A stretch of DNA of 64,000 bases from positions 186,001-250,000 of the forward strand of contig JAHLMK010000007.1 in the NCBI GenBank assembly GCA_019915135.1, given 5' to 3'. Positions 33,928 through 44,145 of this stretch are shown piece by piece. The DNA comes from Strobilurus pachycystidiatus. Lineage: Eukaryota > Basidiomycota > Agaricomycetes > Agaricales > Physalacriaceae. Position numbers and translations under genes: made by a program. The notes beneath the pieces were generated by a model. It was not told the DNA's origin. It saw only the letters and a program-made list of their open reading frames with translations, and made no database searches. The first letter of the stretch is position 1; every line of letters begins with the position of its first letter.

Positions 33928-35225
33928 ATGCTGTTCGCCGTCGCTATCGCCACGTTCCTTGCTTCGCTCGCTTTAGCTGCGCCGTCCAAGAGGCAGCTAG
34001 CAGAAGTCATCTCCAGCTGCACGAATCCGAATCACGTCGCCTTGACCTTCGTGAGTTCGCTAGATCCCTCCGGGTCTTCATGTGCACTCATCTGCCCCGT
34101 AGGACGATGGACCATGGGAGTACATGTAGGACCTTTTTTGTCTACGCATTGACACTCTGTATAACAACTCTCAGGTACGACATCAGCGATGCGTTGACTG
34201 CTGCTGGAGCAAAAGGAACCTTCTTTTTTAGTGAGGCATACTTCATTGTTAACGGTGATCATTCATAACGTTTGTTGTTGCTCAGATGGCAACAATTGTG
34301 AGAACCCTTAAGCATCTCTTAGGCTTACACGTGGCTAATCACACTAGACGACTGTATCTACAATTCTGAGTCCATCGATCGAGTTCGCTACGCCTACAAT
34401 AACGGTCATCAAGTCGCGTCGCACACGTGGAGCCACACGGACCTCACCACCCTTACTTGGGATCAGGGCAAGTGCACTCTCCAAGTCTCGGCAGGTACTG
34501 CGCTAAGGTCGTGGAATAATCAAACTTCCAGTTCATGACGAAATGTGGCGCGTTGAACGTGAGCAGAATAATTCGTCTGAAGGGCTGGCGACTGACACAC
34601 TTACGATTTTTGCCTGTCCATAGTCGCACTGATGAGGATTGTCGGTGTACAGCCGGCGTTCATGCGTCCCCGTAAGCCAGCATTCCATCGTATCCTGTCC
34701 TCGAACATTCGCTCAGATGCAAGCATCAGCGTACGGAAATTACAATGACAACGTACTTGCTGCATCGTATGTACGCGGTCAGAAGGTTGTTATTTGGGAC
34801 TTTGAGTACGTGTCAACACAGTTAGGACAATGAGCTCGTTGATCTTAGATTCACGTAGCTCCGAAGACTCAGTCGGTGCCTCAGTCAAGCAGAGTGAGGC
34901 TCTGTACCTCGATGTCATCAATCAACACCCCTCGACTTTGTTGGCGTTGAATCACGAAACTTACGGTAACGAGCTTGCCAATTCATTGCTTTTACCTGTC
35001 GACTGGGACTGACTCTGATGCTAGACACCACGGCTCACAAAGTATTGCCGTACGCCATTCGACACCTGCAGTCCGCTGGGTATCAACTTGTTACTTTGGC
35101 GGAGTGTCTCGGCGAGCAGCCCTACCAGTGGACCCAAGCTCCAGGAACCCCTGACGTACGGCCTGCAGCCTGCTACTATGGATACCCAGTGCTGATGTGT
35201 GCAACAGAGCTCTTGGACCTGTTAA
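33928..35225 (+). CDS. Secreted CE4 polysaccharide deacetylase B (chitin deacetylase-like)
   Basis: Paralogue of the gene at 6377. Eleven exons: 33928-34050, 34103-34125, 34175-34230, 34286-34297, 34348-34467, 34532-34558, 34624-34671, 34730-34805, 34859-34965, 35025-35155 and 35208-35225 (246 aa, one frame). Signal peptide about residues 1-18, then a dibasic KRQ. Motifs: LTFDDGPWEY, ASHTWSH, FMRPPYGNYND, VIWDFDSEDS, LALNHETYDTTAH, and the same C-terminal SWTC as gene A. All catalytic and metal residues appear kept, so it is probably active. Odd points: exon 4 is only 12 nt, and the intron at 34468-34531 starts with GCAAGT, a GC-AG intron. Three introns seen here are absent in gene A. Confidence 0.85.
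34468..34531 (+). other. GC-AG intron in CE4 gene B
   Basis: The exon ends TGGGATCAGG and the intron begins GCAAGT, the usual context of GC donors; it ends CTTCCAG. Splicing gives TWDQVHDEMWRVELALMRI, which lines up with SEDEVESEFTGVDQALQRI of gene A. No GT nearby keeps this frame. Confidence 0.7.
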
Positions 35226-35229
35226 TTCA

Positions 35230-35460
35230 CCCGAAGTATTGGCCTCCTCGGAACCAGACTTGGTCATCGCGGACACTTTGTTACGAACTCGAACTTTTTC
35301 AACGAACTATTTTGCGGAGACACTTCTGGCAGTAGTATTTTGATCACCGAAATGCTGGCCTTCTCGTAACCAGACTCGGTTCACGGACATTTCTTACGAC
35401 CTCGAACTTACATAGCGACAACTGTTTTGCGGACTTGGAGACATTTCTGTTAGTAGTATT
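35230..35460 (+). repeat. Imperfect tandem duplication just after CE4 gene B
   Basis: Two units of about 110 bases. Unit 1 (about 35233-35337) has TTGGCCTCCTCGGAACCAGA, later TTTGCGGAGACACTTCTG and AGTAGTATT. Unit 2 (about 35350-35460) has CTGGCCTTCTCGTAACCAGA, later TTTGCGGACTTGGAGACATT and AGTAGTATT. The matches keep the same order and spacing. Confidence 0.8.
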
Positions 35461-36067
35461 ACGATTTTATCTCCTACTTACTTACGAGCTTGACTTTCGA
35501 CGACTGTACCCGTACGCTGTGATTGGCCTTGTTGGGTCTACCAGCAGAACTTAGGCGCGTCGCGCAGCATCGAACACGTCGGCCAGTCTTCGGAACGTAG
35601 CGCGGTACCACTACTGAGAGCCGCTGGAGAGCTGTGAGACTTGGAGTTTAGACTTCTTCGTCCAAAACGATTTCACGGTAAACGGTGGGAACCTCGCTCG
35701 CTGCCGTTGGCAGTTTGGCAAAAAGCCTCGACAATGTCTTCGGATTCCAAGAGCGTGGTCCCAACGTAAGCTGTGGAATCATTAGAAAGCGTGAGCAAGG
35801 GTGTTTCATTTAGATGTTGAGTCCAAGTACGCGCTTCCGCCCCCATGACTACTTCTTTCCTCTGGTAAATTCTTCGTCTGACCAACGGAATGGATGCAAG
35901 ATGACCGCCACAAGAGCATCGCACGCACACTTACAGCAAGCGAATTGTGTTGATTCGAAGGGCTTACACTTTATTCATTACGCAATGATGTGTAGTCACG
36001 CGATCACGTTCTCTCTTTCATCGACCACGACAATCGCCAGTGGCCACCAGGGACTGTCGCTCATAGC
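35461..36067. other. Intergenic, nothing recognised
   Basis: Between the tandem duplication and the F-box gene. A frame at 35814-36398 runs into the F-box gene in another phase and is not supported. Confidence 0.45.
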
Positions 36068-37551
36068 ATGGCATTGGCATGGTCAAGTAGTTACACACTC
36101 CTCTCTTTCTAACATAAACTCAGCTCTGTGCTTTCTCAGGTCCGCGTCGGCACAATGGCATCCGCGAATTAGATCCAGTCCCGATAGAAATTTACCACGA
36201 GATTTTCAACTACCTCAAACCCTCAGAAAGTCTCTCGGAAACCGAATCTTACCGGATATTCTTCGCACTGGCCAAAGTCTGCCGGCTCTTCTGCGCAGAT
36301 GCGCTGCCACACGTTTTTCATACCATCTACCTCAGCGCCAATCCTACCGATGTGGGTCGTGCCAGCGTGAAATTGTGCCGTGCGATCAAGCGTGGTGACA
36401 GTTTGGGGTGTCATATTGCGACTCTGGTCAAGGCATGCGTCCTGGATAGGTGGCAGCCCGCAGACGAGGCGGAGGCGTCTCTTCACGAGGCGTTTCTGAA
36501 AGATTTTACGCGGGCCATAAAGAAAATGCCAAACCTGGAGAGCATCACGTTCGATGCGTGCATCATCTCCGCCCCGCTTATCAGTCTGCTTACCAAAATT
36601 CCTTCCTTGACGTCCCTCCACTTGGCCGGTTGCGACTTGGGCGCTGACAACCTCCAGACGGAGAGTCTCCTTCACCTGGCGCGCAATGTCGTGGATCTCT
36701 CTGTCATCGGCTCGCCAATACCACTCCTCCCTTCCAATCTTAGTCTGAACTCCGTTACCCGTCTTCGAATCACGTACTTCCCACACCTTCTGCAGAGATC
36801 GCTCACAGCGATGCCTCTGACATGCCTAGAAATCACAAGCGTCGTCTACGACGACGAGCTCGACTTCCTTTCTGAGGCTCTGGATTCGTTACCCACACTC
36901 ATGGAGCTTGCGATCCACGAGCTTCATGCCCTGCTTTCTGGATCCACCTGGAGTGGTAACGACTTTCACCTACAGAAGACGTCACTTCCCCTCCTCCATA
37001 CCCTCAAATGCCCCATGATTCTTTCTCGCGCGCTTATGTCGCCTAGTCGTCCTCTAATCAAAGTCGACCTGACGGCGGAGTGCGACTTGTTTGAGGATGA
37101 GCGACATCTCACCGAGGCAGACCAGCTCGAAGAACTGAGGATCTCCGTGTCTCTATTCCAATCAAACTCGAGCCCGTTCAATTGCCCTTACCCTAGTCTT
37201 AAGAAACTCCATATAGTTGCTTATGGTTTTTCTCGGCTTGTTTCACTGTCGGGAACAGCGCAGTGGGAGAAGAATGGCGGGTTGTTGCCCGCCTTGGAGA
37301 CGATTGAGATCACCCACGATTCCACCAGGTCAGAGGATTACGCTAGTTTCTTGGCGCATTTGGACTTGCAGTTCCCCATCCTGGGAATCTCTCCGGGGCT
37401 GAAGAGGATGAAAGTAGGGGAAGGTATTTTGTGGGTAAGGGACGAAGGGCAATGGAAGCCGCACGTATTGGACCGGACGGTAATGGAGGACGCCGTGCGA
37501 CGCTCCCATCTGTACAAAGATTGGGATGAGTTCTCGAGGGAGCTTGTATGA
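36068..37551 (+). CDS. F-box protein
   Basis: Probable substrate adaptor of an SCF ubiquitin ligase. Main exon 36140-37551; the best first exon is 36068-36086 (ATGGCATTGGCATGGTCAA, then GTAGTT...CTCAG), giving 476 aa. Residues about 17-60 form the F-box: LDPVPIEIYHEIFNYLKPSE, followed by FFALAKVCRLFCADALPHVF. The rest has leucine-rich periodicity (NLESITFDACIIS, SLTSLHLAGCDLG, SVTRLRITYFPHLL, TCLEITSVVYDDEL, PSLKKLHIVAYGF, ALETIEITHDST), as in F-box/LRR-like fungal proteins. The short first exon is inferred only from frame and splice sites; the start is the main doubt. Confidence 0.75.
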
Positions 37552-38045
37552 TATGTTCAGATTTGATTGTTGGCTTTTGTTTTGCGATGATAGATACTTA
37601 GGCGCCTCATGTGTACAGTAACCCTTGACTGCTTCCTTGACGCCTTCGAGATAGATTCAAGGTTGACGCGAGTGCTGATGTCAAAGAAGTCACTTCGTGT
37701 AAAGATTGGCCAGAGTAATACGAATAGAACCGAAGCTCCGTTGAAAGGAAAATCCTTAAAATTCACCAACGCCGACCGGAAGGAGTGTGGAAAGAAGGCA
37801 ATAGACTACTCGCTTCATGTTTGTCAGACAAACTCTTTTACAAGCGATCTGATGATAGCGGTGTGCTCAAGACGGCGAGGAAGGACGCTCGAATATTAGA
37901 AGACTACATTAGGACAGCATGTACGGCACTTGAAAGCAATGGATCGGATGAAATGTGTAGCAATTGTGTAGATGCAAGCAAATAGTATCAGGTGCAAGAA
38001 ACGAAAGGTTCTAGAGGCCAGAGTCCTGCGCGATCAGGAAAAGGA
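37552..38045. other. Convergent spacer, nothing recognised
   Basis: Between the F-box gene (+) and the MYND gene (-). A frame at 37609-37899 has no motif. Confidence 0.45.
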
Positions 38046-38977
38046 TCATCCGTAAATCACCCTAAAAAGGGACAGGCACAAATCATCAGACCCGGTTCGC
38101 AGGAATTGACACGCCACAAAAAATGAAAGGAGCACGCACCCTCTTGACGTCGTAGATCTGGGACGAAAGTCCGTGATCCCCTGATCAACATAGTAATGCA
38201 GTGACGACATCCAGTCCTCTTGTGCCACGACATCCCATGGTATCCGAGACGGCGCGTCCATTTCGACAGGCATCACTTGGCTGACGCCTCCGCATTGTAG
38301 CACGACGACTAACGTGCCAATACCCCCACCCTGCCGACACCGCTCCTCACGACGCTGGATGTCAGCTATGACGACCGGGTCATTGATATACGTCCTCGGT
38401 ATGATGTGCGTCGCTGCGACGCTAAACCTGAAATGCAATTACGACAGATTCGGGTGCATAGAGGCCATGTGGACATACCGACGATTTGCGTCCCCGTGAG
38501 CCCGCTGTGCTAGCTCTACGAGAAGCGCATTCTGCCGTATGTTGGACGGGAGACGCTTGACCTCGAGGGCCTGGAACCCGACCCAGTTCAGCAAGGTGTT
38601 GTAGGCGGAGGTGAATTTGCGCAGGCTTCGGGCGATGTTGTCATGTGTGTCTCCCGAAGTATGTATTTGCGAAAGTTGGCCAGAAGTATGCTTGCAGACT
38701 GACTTATGCGCTGGCCAGTGCGATTTTTGACATCCCAGTGACTGGAGGACGATGATGAGCCATGTATTGGGAAGACGAGGGAAAATGTTCAGCGCACACA
38801 GTATTGCGTTATCAGCTGCGTTTTACGACATGTAAGTCAGGCAAAACTTTGACAGCCAAGAAGACGACTTACGCAGCCCCCGCATAGACGGAACTTGTCA
38901 GCATTCGGAGCAGGGTTTTCGACAGCGGCACATTGGTCGCAAAGACGGTGACCGCGAGGCTTGAGGGGATGAGGCAT
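38046..38977 (-). CDS. MYND-type zinc finger protein
   Basis: Minus-strand exons 38977-38873, 38815-38798 (18 nt), 38741-38479 and 38427-38046 give 255 aa. The N-terminus is a MYND finger assembled across three exons: RLCDQCAAVENP, FRLCGGCLITQYCSLGCQ, HWPAHKSVC. It has the C-x2-C, C-x2-C, C-x3-C, H-x3-C pattern of this protein-binding zinc fold. The rest contains RSLRKFTSAYNTLLNWVGFQ, a beta-rich part (FSVAATHIIPRTYI) and TLVVVLQCGGVSQVMPVEMD, as I recall from a widespread basidiomycete group of MYND proteins. A TATATAA element on the minus strand (39019-39013) lies about 35 bases before the ATG. An extra 3' intron (GTGCGT...TTTTTAG) is possible and would trim the tail to SRG. Confidence 0.78.
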
Positions 38978-39012
38978 GACGAGGTGAAACTGAGCACTAG
39001 AGTAAGATCATT

Positions 39013-39019
39013 ATATAGA
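39013..39019 (-). promoter_or_regulatory. TATA box of the MYND gene
   Basis: TATATAA on the minus strand, about 36 bases upstream of the ATG at 38977. Confidence 0.6.
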
Positions 39020-41497
39020 TAGACAGGCCACCGTGCCCGTGCACGTATCCTAGTATAGACGACAGAAGATAGACGCGCGGCCCCCATCCCAAGGGTGGAA
39101 GAACAAAAGGCCCAAAAGTCGCGCCTCATTTTATTTGTTGTGTGAGACCTTGTGAGACATTGGGGGGCGCTTCCAGAACGCTGAAGACAATAAACCGTGA
39201 TGGTGAAACAAGAGAATATGACACGCGCTCCTGATTGCTGCCTGCCTTTTTTGGGATCAATAAACGGCACCATGTGTTTACCCTCCCCGTATTGGAATTC
39301 GGCAGCTTTATCCGGTTGATGTCGTTCCCTCACGAGCACCCACAAATCGACCTTCCCTGCAGAAGTTCATTGTCTACCTTGCATGACGAGCGAATCCGGA
39401 AATTAATCAATTATAGCGCCCTCGGGCTCGGGTGATATCTACTACCTCGATTCAGGGCGTAGTCTGCCACTTCGTCTTCCTTCGCACCTCGTGTCTCACG
39501 AACCAACGGACATGACAGTGCTTAGGCCGCTTACCATGTTAGGAGGATCTTGCCTCACGTCTCCCTACTTGTCTCCTGTAATGCCGAACTCGTCGTTGAC
39601 GCTGCTCCTCGTCTACTGGCATGCACCCTACTCGACGCCTCCGAGTTCATCTCCACACTTTGTCGCTGTTAATATCCGCTGGTGGAACTCCTTGTGCTCT
39701 ATACCTCGCATTATTCGAATCCTCGTTGCCTGGTACGTATGCTTCGTAAAGATACAGGCCGCGTCCGTACAAAACTGGTACTCGGTGCCTTCCTTCCCGG
39801 CTTATGGCGCCTAACTCACTCTATTCGTCTGCTTAAGTATCGCTTGTGGCGCTCTCATCGGGCTCTATACTACTTGGACCTCTGGGCGCTTAGCTTACAC
39901 GCCTCAGTGTGGGGAATTGATGGGGGTCTAGCACTGATTGTTCATCTGTCCCCCGATTCTGGTCTCTCTGGATCCAAATCTAACTAAAAAGAGTCTGCTT
40001 AGCAACGTCGACTCTGTCTCCTTCCTTGACCTAGCCTCCTACTGCTCAGCGAAGCTTTCTGTCCAATGAGAGGTGTACCTTTCAGTTAGCCGGAGGAGGT
40101 ACATCATTCTGTCAACTGCAGAAGCTCGGGCTGAAAGACGATAGTCATCCCCTTTCCTCGTAGTGGCCTTGGGATCGATTCTCGACATCTTATCGGTTTC
40201 CTTGCTTGATTTTCTTCACAGAAATGATGAACTGAATGGTGCAATCAGGAACTTCTCATAGTTGAGAGTGGTGCCTCCTCGAGCTACTATGTGAGTTCCC
40301 CAGTATGAGAAACTTTGACTCTTGCGTCAATGCGCCCTCGCGATTAGGAACCCCCTGTTCCTACGCTCCGTTCCTAACTCGATGCTCTGACGTTTTCCCA
40401 GAGCCTGACACAGTCCTGTCATTCAGAGCAGGGACAAGGCTGGGAACATGCATGCAGTCGCTTTTTCTGCGCACCTCTGTCTTCGTCTTCGTCTTCGCTG
40501 GTCACTTGTTTCGTATGGTCAGGACTACATCGCCGAACGTCGTGGAGCTCGTACCGCAGGAAACGCAAACGAAGGTGAAACGGTCATGGTTCCTGTAAGA
40601 TTCACATCATCTGCGATGGCAACTATTCACAGGATCCTCACTGAATTTGGGTCATGTTGCACGTATCGCAGGAAACGCAAACGTACATGACTGTACAAGA
40701 TCGACTGGCGTTACCGTTCCTGTAAGATCGACATCATCTACGAACAGGACCAGTGAGTTCAAGTGACAGTGCTACTTTTACACTCTAACATCCTTCGATC
40801 TGATGCAGTGTCATTGGACTGCATAGTACAAGTCTAGGACCACCTAAAGTCGCTTTCTGACAGCGCTAGCGTTGTGCGATATACCACTGGAGCGCAAGTA
40901 CACCGTGCTCGGCTTTTGGTTGCGATGCAATGTTCCCGCCGAAAGAGATGAAGCCTTCACCCCGCAAGGTGGCGCAGTTCTGCTTTCGAGGCGCCGGCAT
41001 GGCTAAGTACTACTACGGAAACCGCCGCACATTATGGTTAATTCGTGCCATTGGGGAATAGTCGAAACCCCAACCTAGTCCACAGAGCGGATCCAATCAG
41101 CCAACTCGGCCTGAGGTCGACCTGGTTTGCCTGACAGGCTGTTACGTCGAGGATATGAACGAAACTGCACTCGACACCACAAAGGCGTATCGCCGATGTT
41201 CCTGTAAACTTGGTGTACTTAGCTCCTTATCCGATAGCTTGTTGTCGTCCTGGTGTCCTTGGCAAATTCGCCATAGCCTAGTGATGCAAATCGGCTGATG
41301 TTAATGACGGGCAAGGTGGGGTCTGAAAGGAGACGACTATCTTCGAGCAGTTCATGAGTACCTCGACATGTTTCTGTAGTGCGAGCTGCCCTAGATCGAT
41401 AGGAATTTTAGGATGTGTCCGCTCGGTGATTTGTAAAGCGACGATGTTCCGAATAAAGGCGCAGGATAAGGACAGAGCTCGCATCAAATCGCCCAGA
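39020..41497. other. Gene-poor region with small repeats
   Basis: 2.5 kb with no convincing gene. Frames at 39491-39814 and 39682-39987 read through pyrimidine-rich sequence and look like decayed or chance coding. Short duplicated blocks lie at 40555-40739. Confidence 0.5.
40555..40739 (+). repeat. Two interleaved short direct repeats
   Basis: CGCAGGAAACGCAAACG occurs at 40555-40571 and 40667-40683. TTCCTGTAAGAT followed by ACATCATCT occurs at 40590-40612 and 40717-40739. They keep the same order, so a block of about 110-130 bases was duplicated and has diverged. A partial third TTCCTGTAA lies near 41200. Confidence 0.8.
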
Positions 41498-42170
41498 CAT
41501 CAGCAAGTCGGGAGGGGTGTAATCGGTGTAATCCTACGCCGATTACACCTTTTTGGGACGTGTAATTTCACACGGTACATGCGTAATTGCAGCGTTCGCA
41601 GTGTAAATCGTGTAAACCCAGATTACACGGTTTACACCATTGCACCCGGCCAGATTTCACACACCCAAATTATGCAGGCATCTTGCGGTGCATTTTCGAG
41701 ATCACTCAACGACAGGAGGAAGGGAAAAGCGAATCAAATTGCTAGATACTAAAGCACGACCGTGTAACTACATATATAGGACCCATATGCCGTGTTACCC
41801 GATACACCATCCATCTGCACCCACGCACGCGCACCCAACACAACACCGACACCGACACCAGCACCAGCACCCACGGCACACCACGCACCCAAAACTGGAG
41901 ACTCGCACCAAACCGAAACTCACCAGACCTAACAGACATGACGTCGCACGAGCCATCGAGGCACTCAAAAAGGAGTGAGAAAAATCAGACAACCACGGAG
42001 AATGGACGTACCCATTCATCAAATTCTGCGCATCGTCCGACACACACCACTCGCCCTTGTGGCAAGCTGGCCGTCAAAGCGGGTCCTGCTCGCTGTTCCC
42101 ATTCGACTTCAAAAGCTTTGGCCTGTGGTCCTTGTCCTCGGAGTACGGCCTCGTCCACGGTAGGGGAAAT

Positions 42171-42327
42171 GTCCTCGTCCAAAGAGCCGGGGTCCTCGTC
42201 CGAAGTCCAAAGGGTCGGGGTCCTCGTCCAAAAGGTATCATGAATCGTCCTCGTCCGCGGTGTCTTGTCTGGGGTATTGTTCTGGTCCTCGAGCGTGTGA
42301 GATTTTTGCAGTTCGTTGTCCTCGTCC
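42171..42327 (+). repeat. Dispersed minisatellite of GTCCTCGTCC
   Basis: The exact 10-mer GTCCTCGTCC occurs at 42171, 42192, 42220, 42246 and 42318 (five copies in 157 bases), with related GTCCTCG pieces between them. On the minus strand it would encode repeated Asp-Glu-Asp or Arg-Thr pairs, but no gene is evident. Confidence 0.9.
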
Positions 42328-42515
42328 ACAGTGAATCAGATTGACAGCGGGGCGGTCGAGTCGAAAGGAGCATGGCAGAGTGCAGGCGATGATGGTGGGA
42401 AGGAACGAAAATATTGACCGCGGAGTTTGAAACAGTGAAAGCCAAGCCCAACATGCACGTGGTGGCAATCGTTTGCGTCACCTCTTCGGACTTGTCTATT
42501 TTCCCGCTTCAACAC

Positions 42516-42938
42516 TAGGGTGGGGGAAATATGTAGGACTTATTTACACAAAACTTATTTACATGTAAATTACTAGGTAAATTACATGTAAATTACCACC
42601 TCTGCCGAGGACCAATTTTGGAGGTAGTAAGTTACCTATCACATGACTCAGCCCCGTCGGTGTTGGCCAAGCTATGTGTCTGCATGGGCACTTGAAGCAA
42701 GTCTCAGATCATCCTAGAGAGCTATATCAGATCATTACTGATACCCAGAAAGAATCAGAGCTTAAATGGTAGAGAAAAAAAATAGATCTGTGTTTGGCCA
42801 GAGGGCCAGGACAGAAGTTACATGACTGCATCACGTGAGGTAATTTACCTGTAAATTACATGGTAAACAAGTCCTGTCGAGAGTCGCCGAGGTAAATTAC
42901 AGGTAAATATTGCGGCGGGACTTATTTCCCCCACCCTA
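42516..42938. mobile_element. Non-autonomous hAT-like MITE, 423 bp, with 8-bp TSD
   Basis: Terminal inverted repeats TAGGGTGGGGGAAAT at 42516-42530 and its exact reverse complement at 42924-42938. The element is flanked on both sides by TTCAACAC (42508-42515 and 42939-42946), a perfect 8-bp target-site duplication. Eight-bp duplications with TAGGG-type ends are typical of the hAT superfamily. The inside is AT-rich with subterminal motifs (TAAATTAC/GTAATTTA) and no coding capacity, so it would depend on a transposase elsewhere. It sits inside the larger foldback element. Confidence 0.88.
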
Positions 42939-43243
42939 TTCAACACGCCGCAGAGCCGCGCTCTTTGCCACGGAGCGTCTTCCGCGCAGTCTCAGTGTCT
43001 GCAATCAGCAATGAAAATGTTGTTATCATTCAAATGTGCATCACTAGAGCCATTCATGTCATCATGTTGGATTTGCAGTCACATTTATTTATCTGAGCTA
43101 AGACAGCGTGTAAAGCAGGTGCATAGAGTGTAATCGTGTAGACGTGTAATCAGAGTATAATCGTGTAAAACGTGTAAGATTGGACCCTTGATTACACCGG
43201 TTATACGATTACACCGAATTACACACCTTCGAACTTGCTGATG

Positions 43244-44145
43244 GACATTTGCAGGCAGAAAGTAGAAAATACGCGTGCAATGAACGCACTCACGGAAAGG
43301 GTGGCACTGGCGGGATTGGAGATGATAGCAAGGTAAAATCGATGTTTATGACGCTTTTTGTGCATCAACGATTGTATACTTTGTCGCATCTGTGGAGCAT
43401 GCACGCCTCGGGGCGGCGGACCGCCATAAAGAGAGAGGGAAAACATTGGTCCGTGATGACTTTGATTGTGAGCCGTTCCGCGTCGCAGAATTGCATGGGG
43501 AATGGCCAACTGACAGCATAATTGGTGGCAAGCAGTAGTAGCGTGGACACGAGGCGTTCGACTGGCGGACACTGTGTATTGCAGCTGCCAGGGTCTTTGG
43601 GCCAGGAAGGGAACACAAAGCTATGGATGCAAAATGGAACAAGAAGGTAGCGTGCGTGAGAGAACGCGAGGCAGCTTGTATATCGCGCAAGATGAAGATG
43701 ATTGATTGACAGCATGATACGTTCCACGGAACCACGGGCCTTGCCCTCGGCGGAATGACCCGAAGTTGGGCCCAGCTCGCGCAAGAAATGGGGCCAAGTA
43801 TAGCGTCGCTGCGCCTCCTCGGGTGAGTGCAGTCGCCATCGTGGACTGTGGCTGTCTCTCCAGGCAAAGTTTGACGTTAGAGTTGGTGGTTGTCGGGAAA
43901 TCAGGGGCGGTGGATTTGCACCCGTGTTGATGACATCAGAGGCCTAGACCGCAGCTAGAGCACTCTCCTTTTCCCTGATCCTTCCTCTGAACCTGAGCGG
44001 TTTTTGGGTTCGTGCCATCACGCCGCCAGCGAGCTCGCTGCACGCAGAAAAAAGTCCACAAAAGGCCATCGATCAGCGCCGCGCCCACGCTCGTTCCAGC
44101 CCGCTGCTCCCCGTCGTACTCGGGTTTCGCCTGCTTTTCTCGATA
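43244..44145. other. Intergenic, nothing recognised
   Basis: Region between the foldback element and the small phosphatase gene. Overlapping frames of 90-170 codons on the minus strand (43219-43867) have no motif. Confidence 0.45.

Larger units (their letters stand above)
41498..43243. mobile_element. Foldback-type element with GTGTAA-rich inverted ends
   Basis: Both ends carry related inverted repeats. The left end (41498-41545) reads CATCAGCAAGT, then GGTGTAATCGGTGTAATC. The reverse complement of the right end (43243-43191) reads CATCAGCAAGT, then GGTGTGTAATTCGGTGTAATC. Each end is crowded with GTGTAA/TTACAC motifs, about ten within 120 bases, which can form small hairpins. The inside shows no transposase; it has a CACC-rich tract (about 41815-41890), a GTCCTCGTCC minisatellite and a nested MITE (42516-42938). 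I could not define a target-site duplication, so the exact borders are open. Confidence 0.6.

Noticed and set aside
39491..39987. Two overlapping plus frames that might be a gene
   Set aside because: Repetitive pyrimidine-rich sequence, no domain; could be a very old element, but nothing supports that directly.
41985..42481. Minus-strand frames with Asp-Glu-Asp or Arg-Thr repeats
   Set aside because: They arise from the GTCCTCGTCC minisatellite read in two frames; no start, intron or domain evidence for a gene.
42540..42910. Possible CRISPR-like array from repeated TAAATTAC words
   Set aside because: Repeats are palindromic subterminal motifs of a MITE, irregularly spaced, in a eukaryotic genome.
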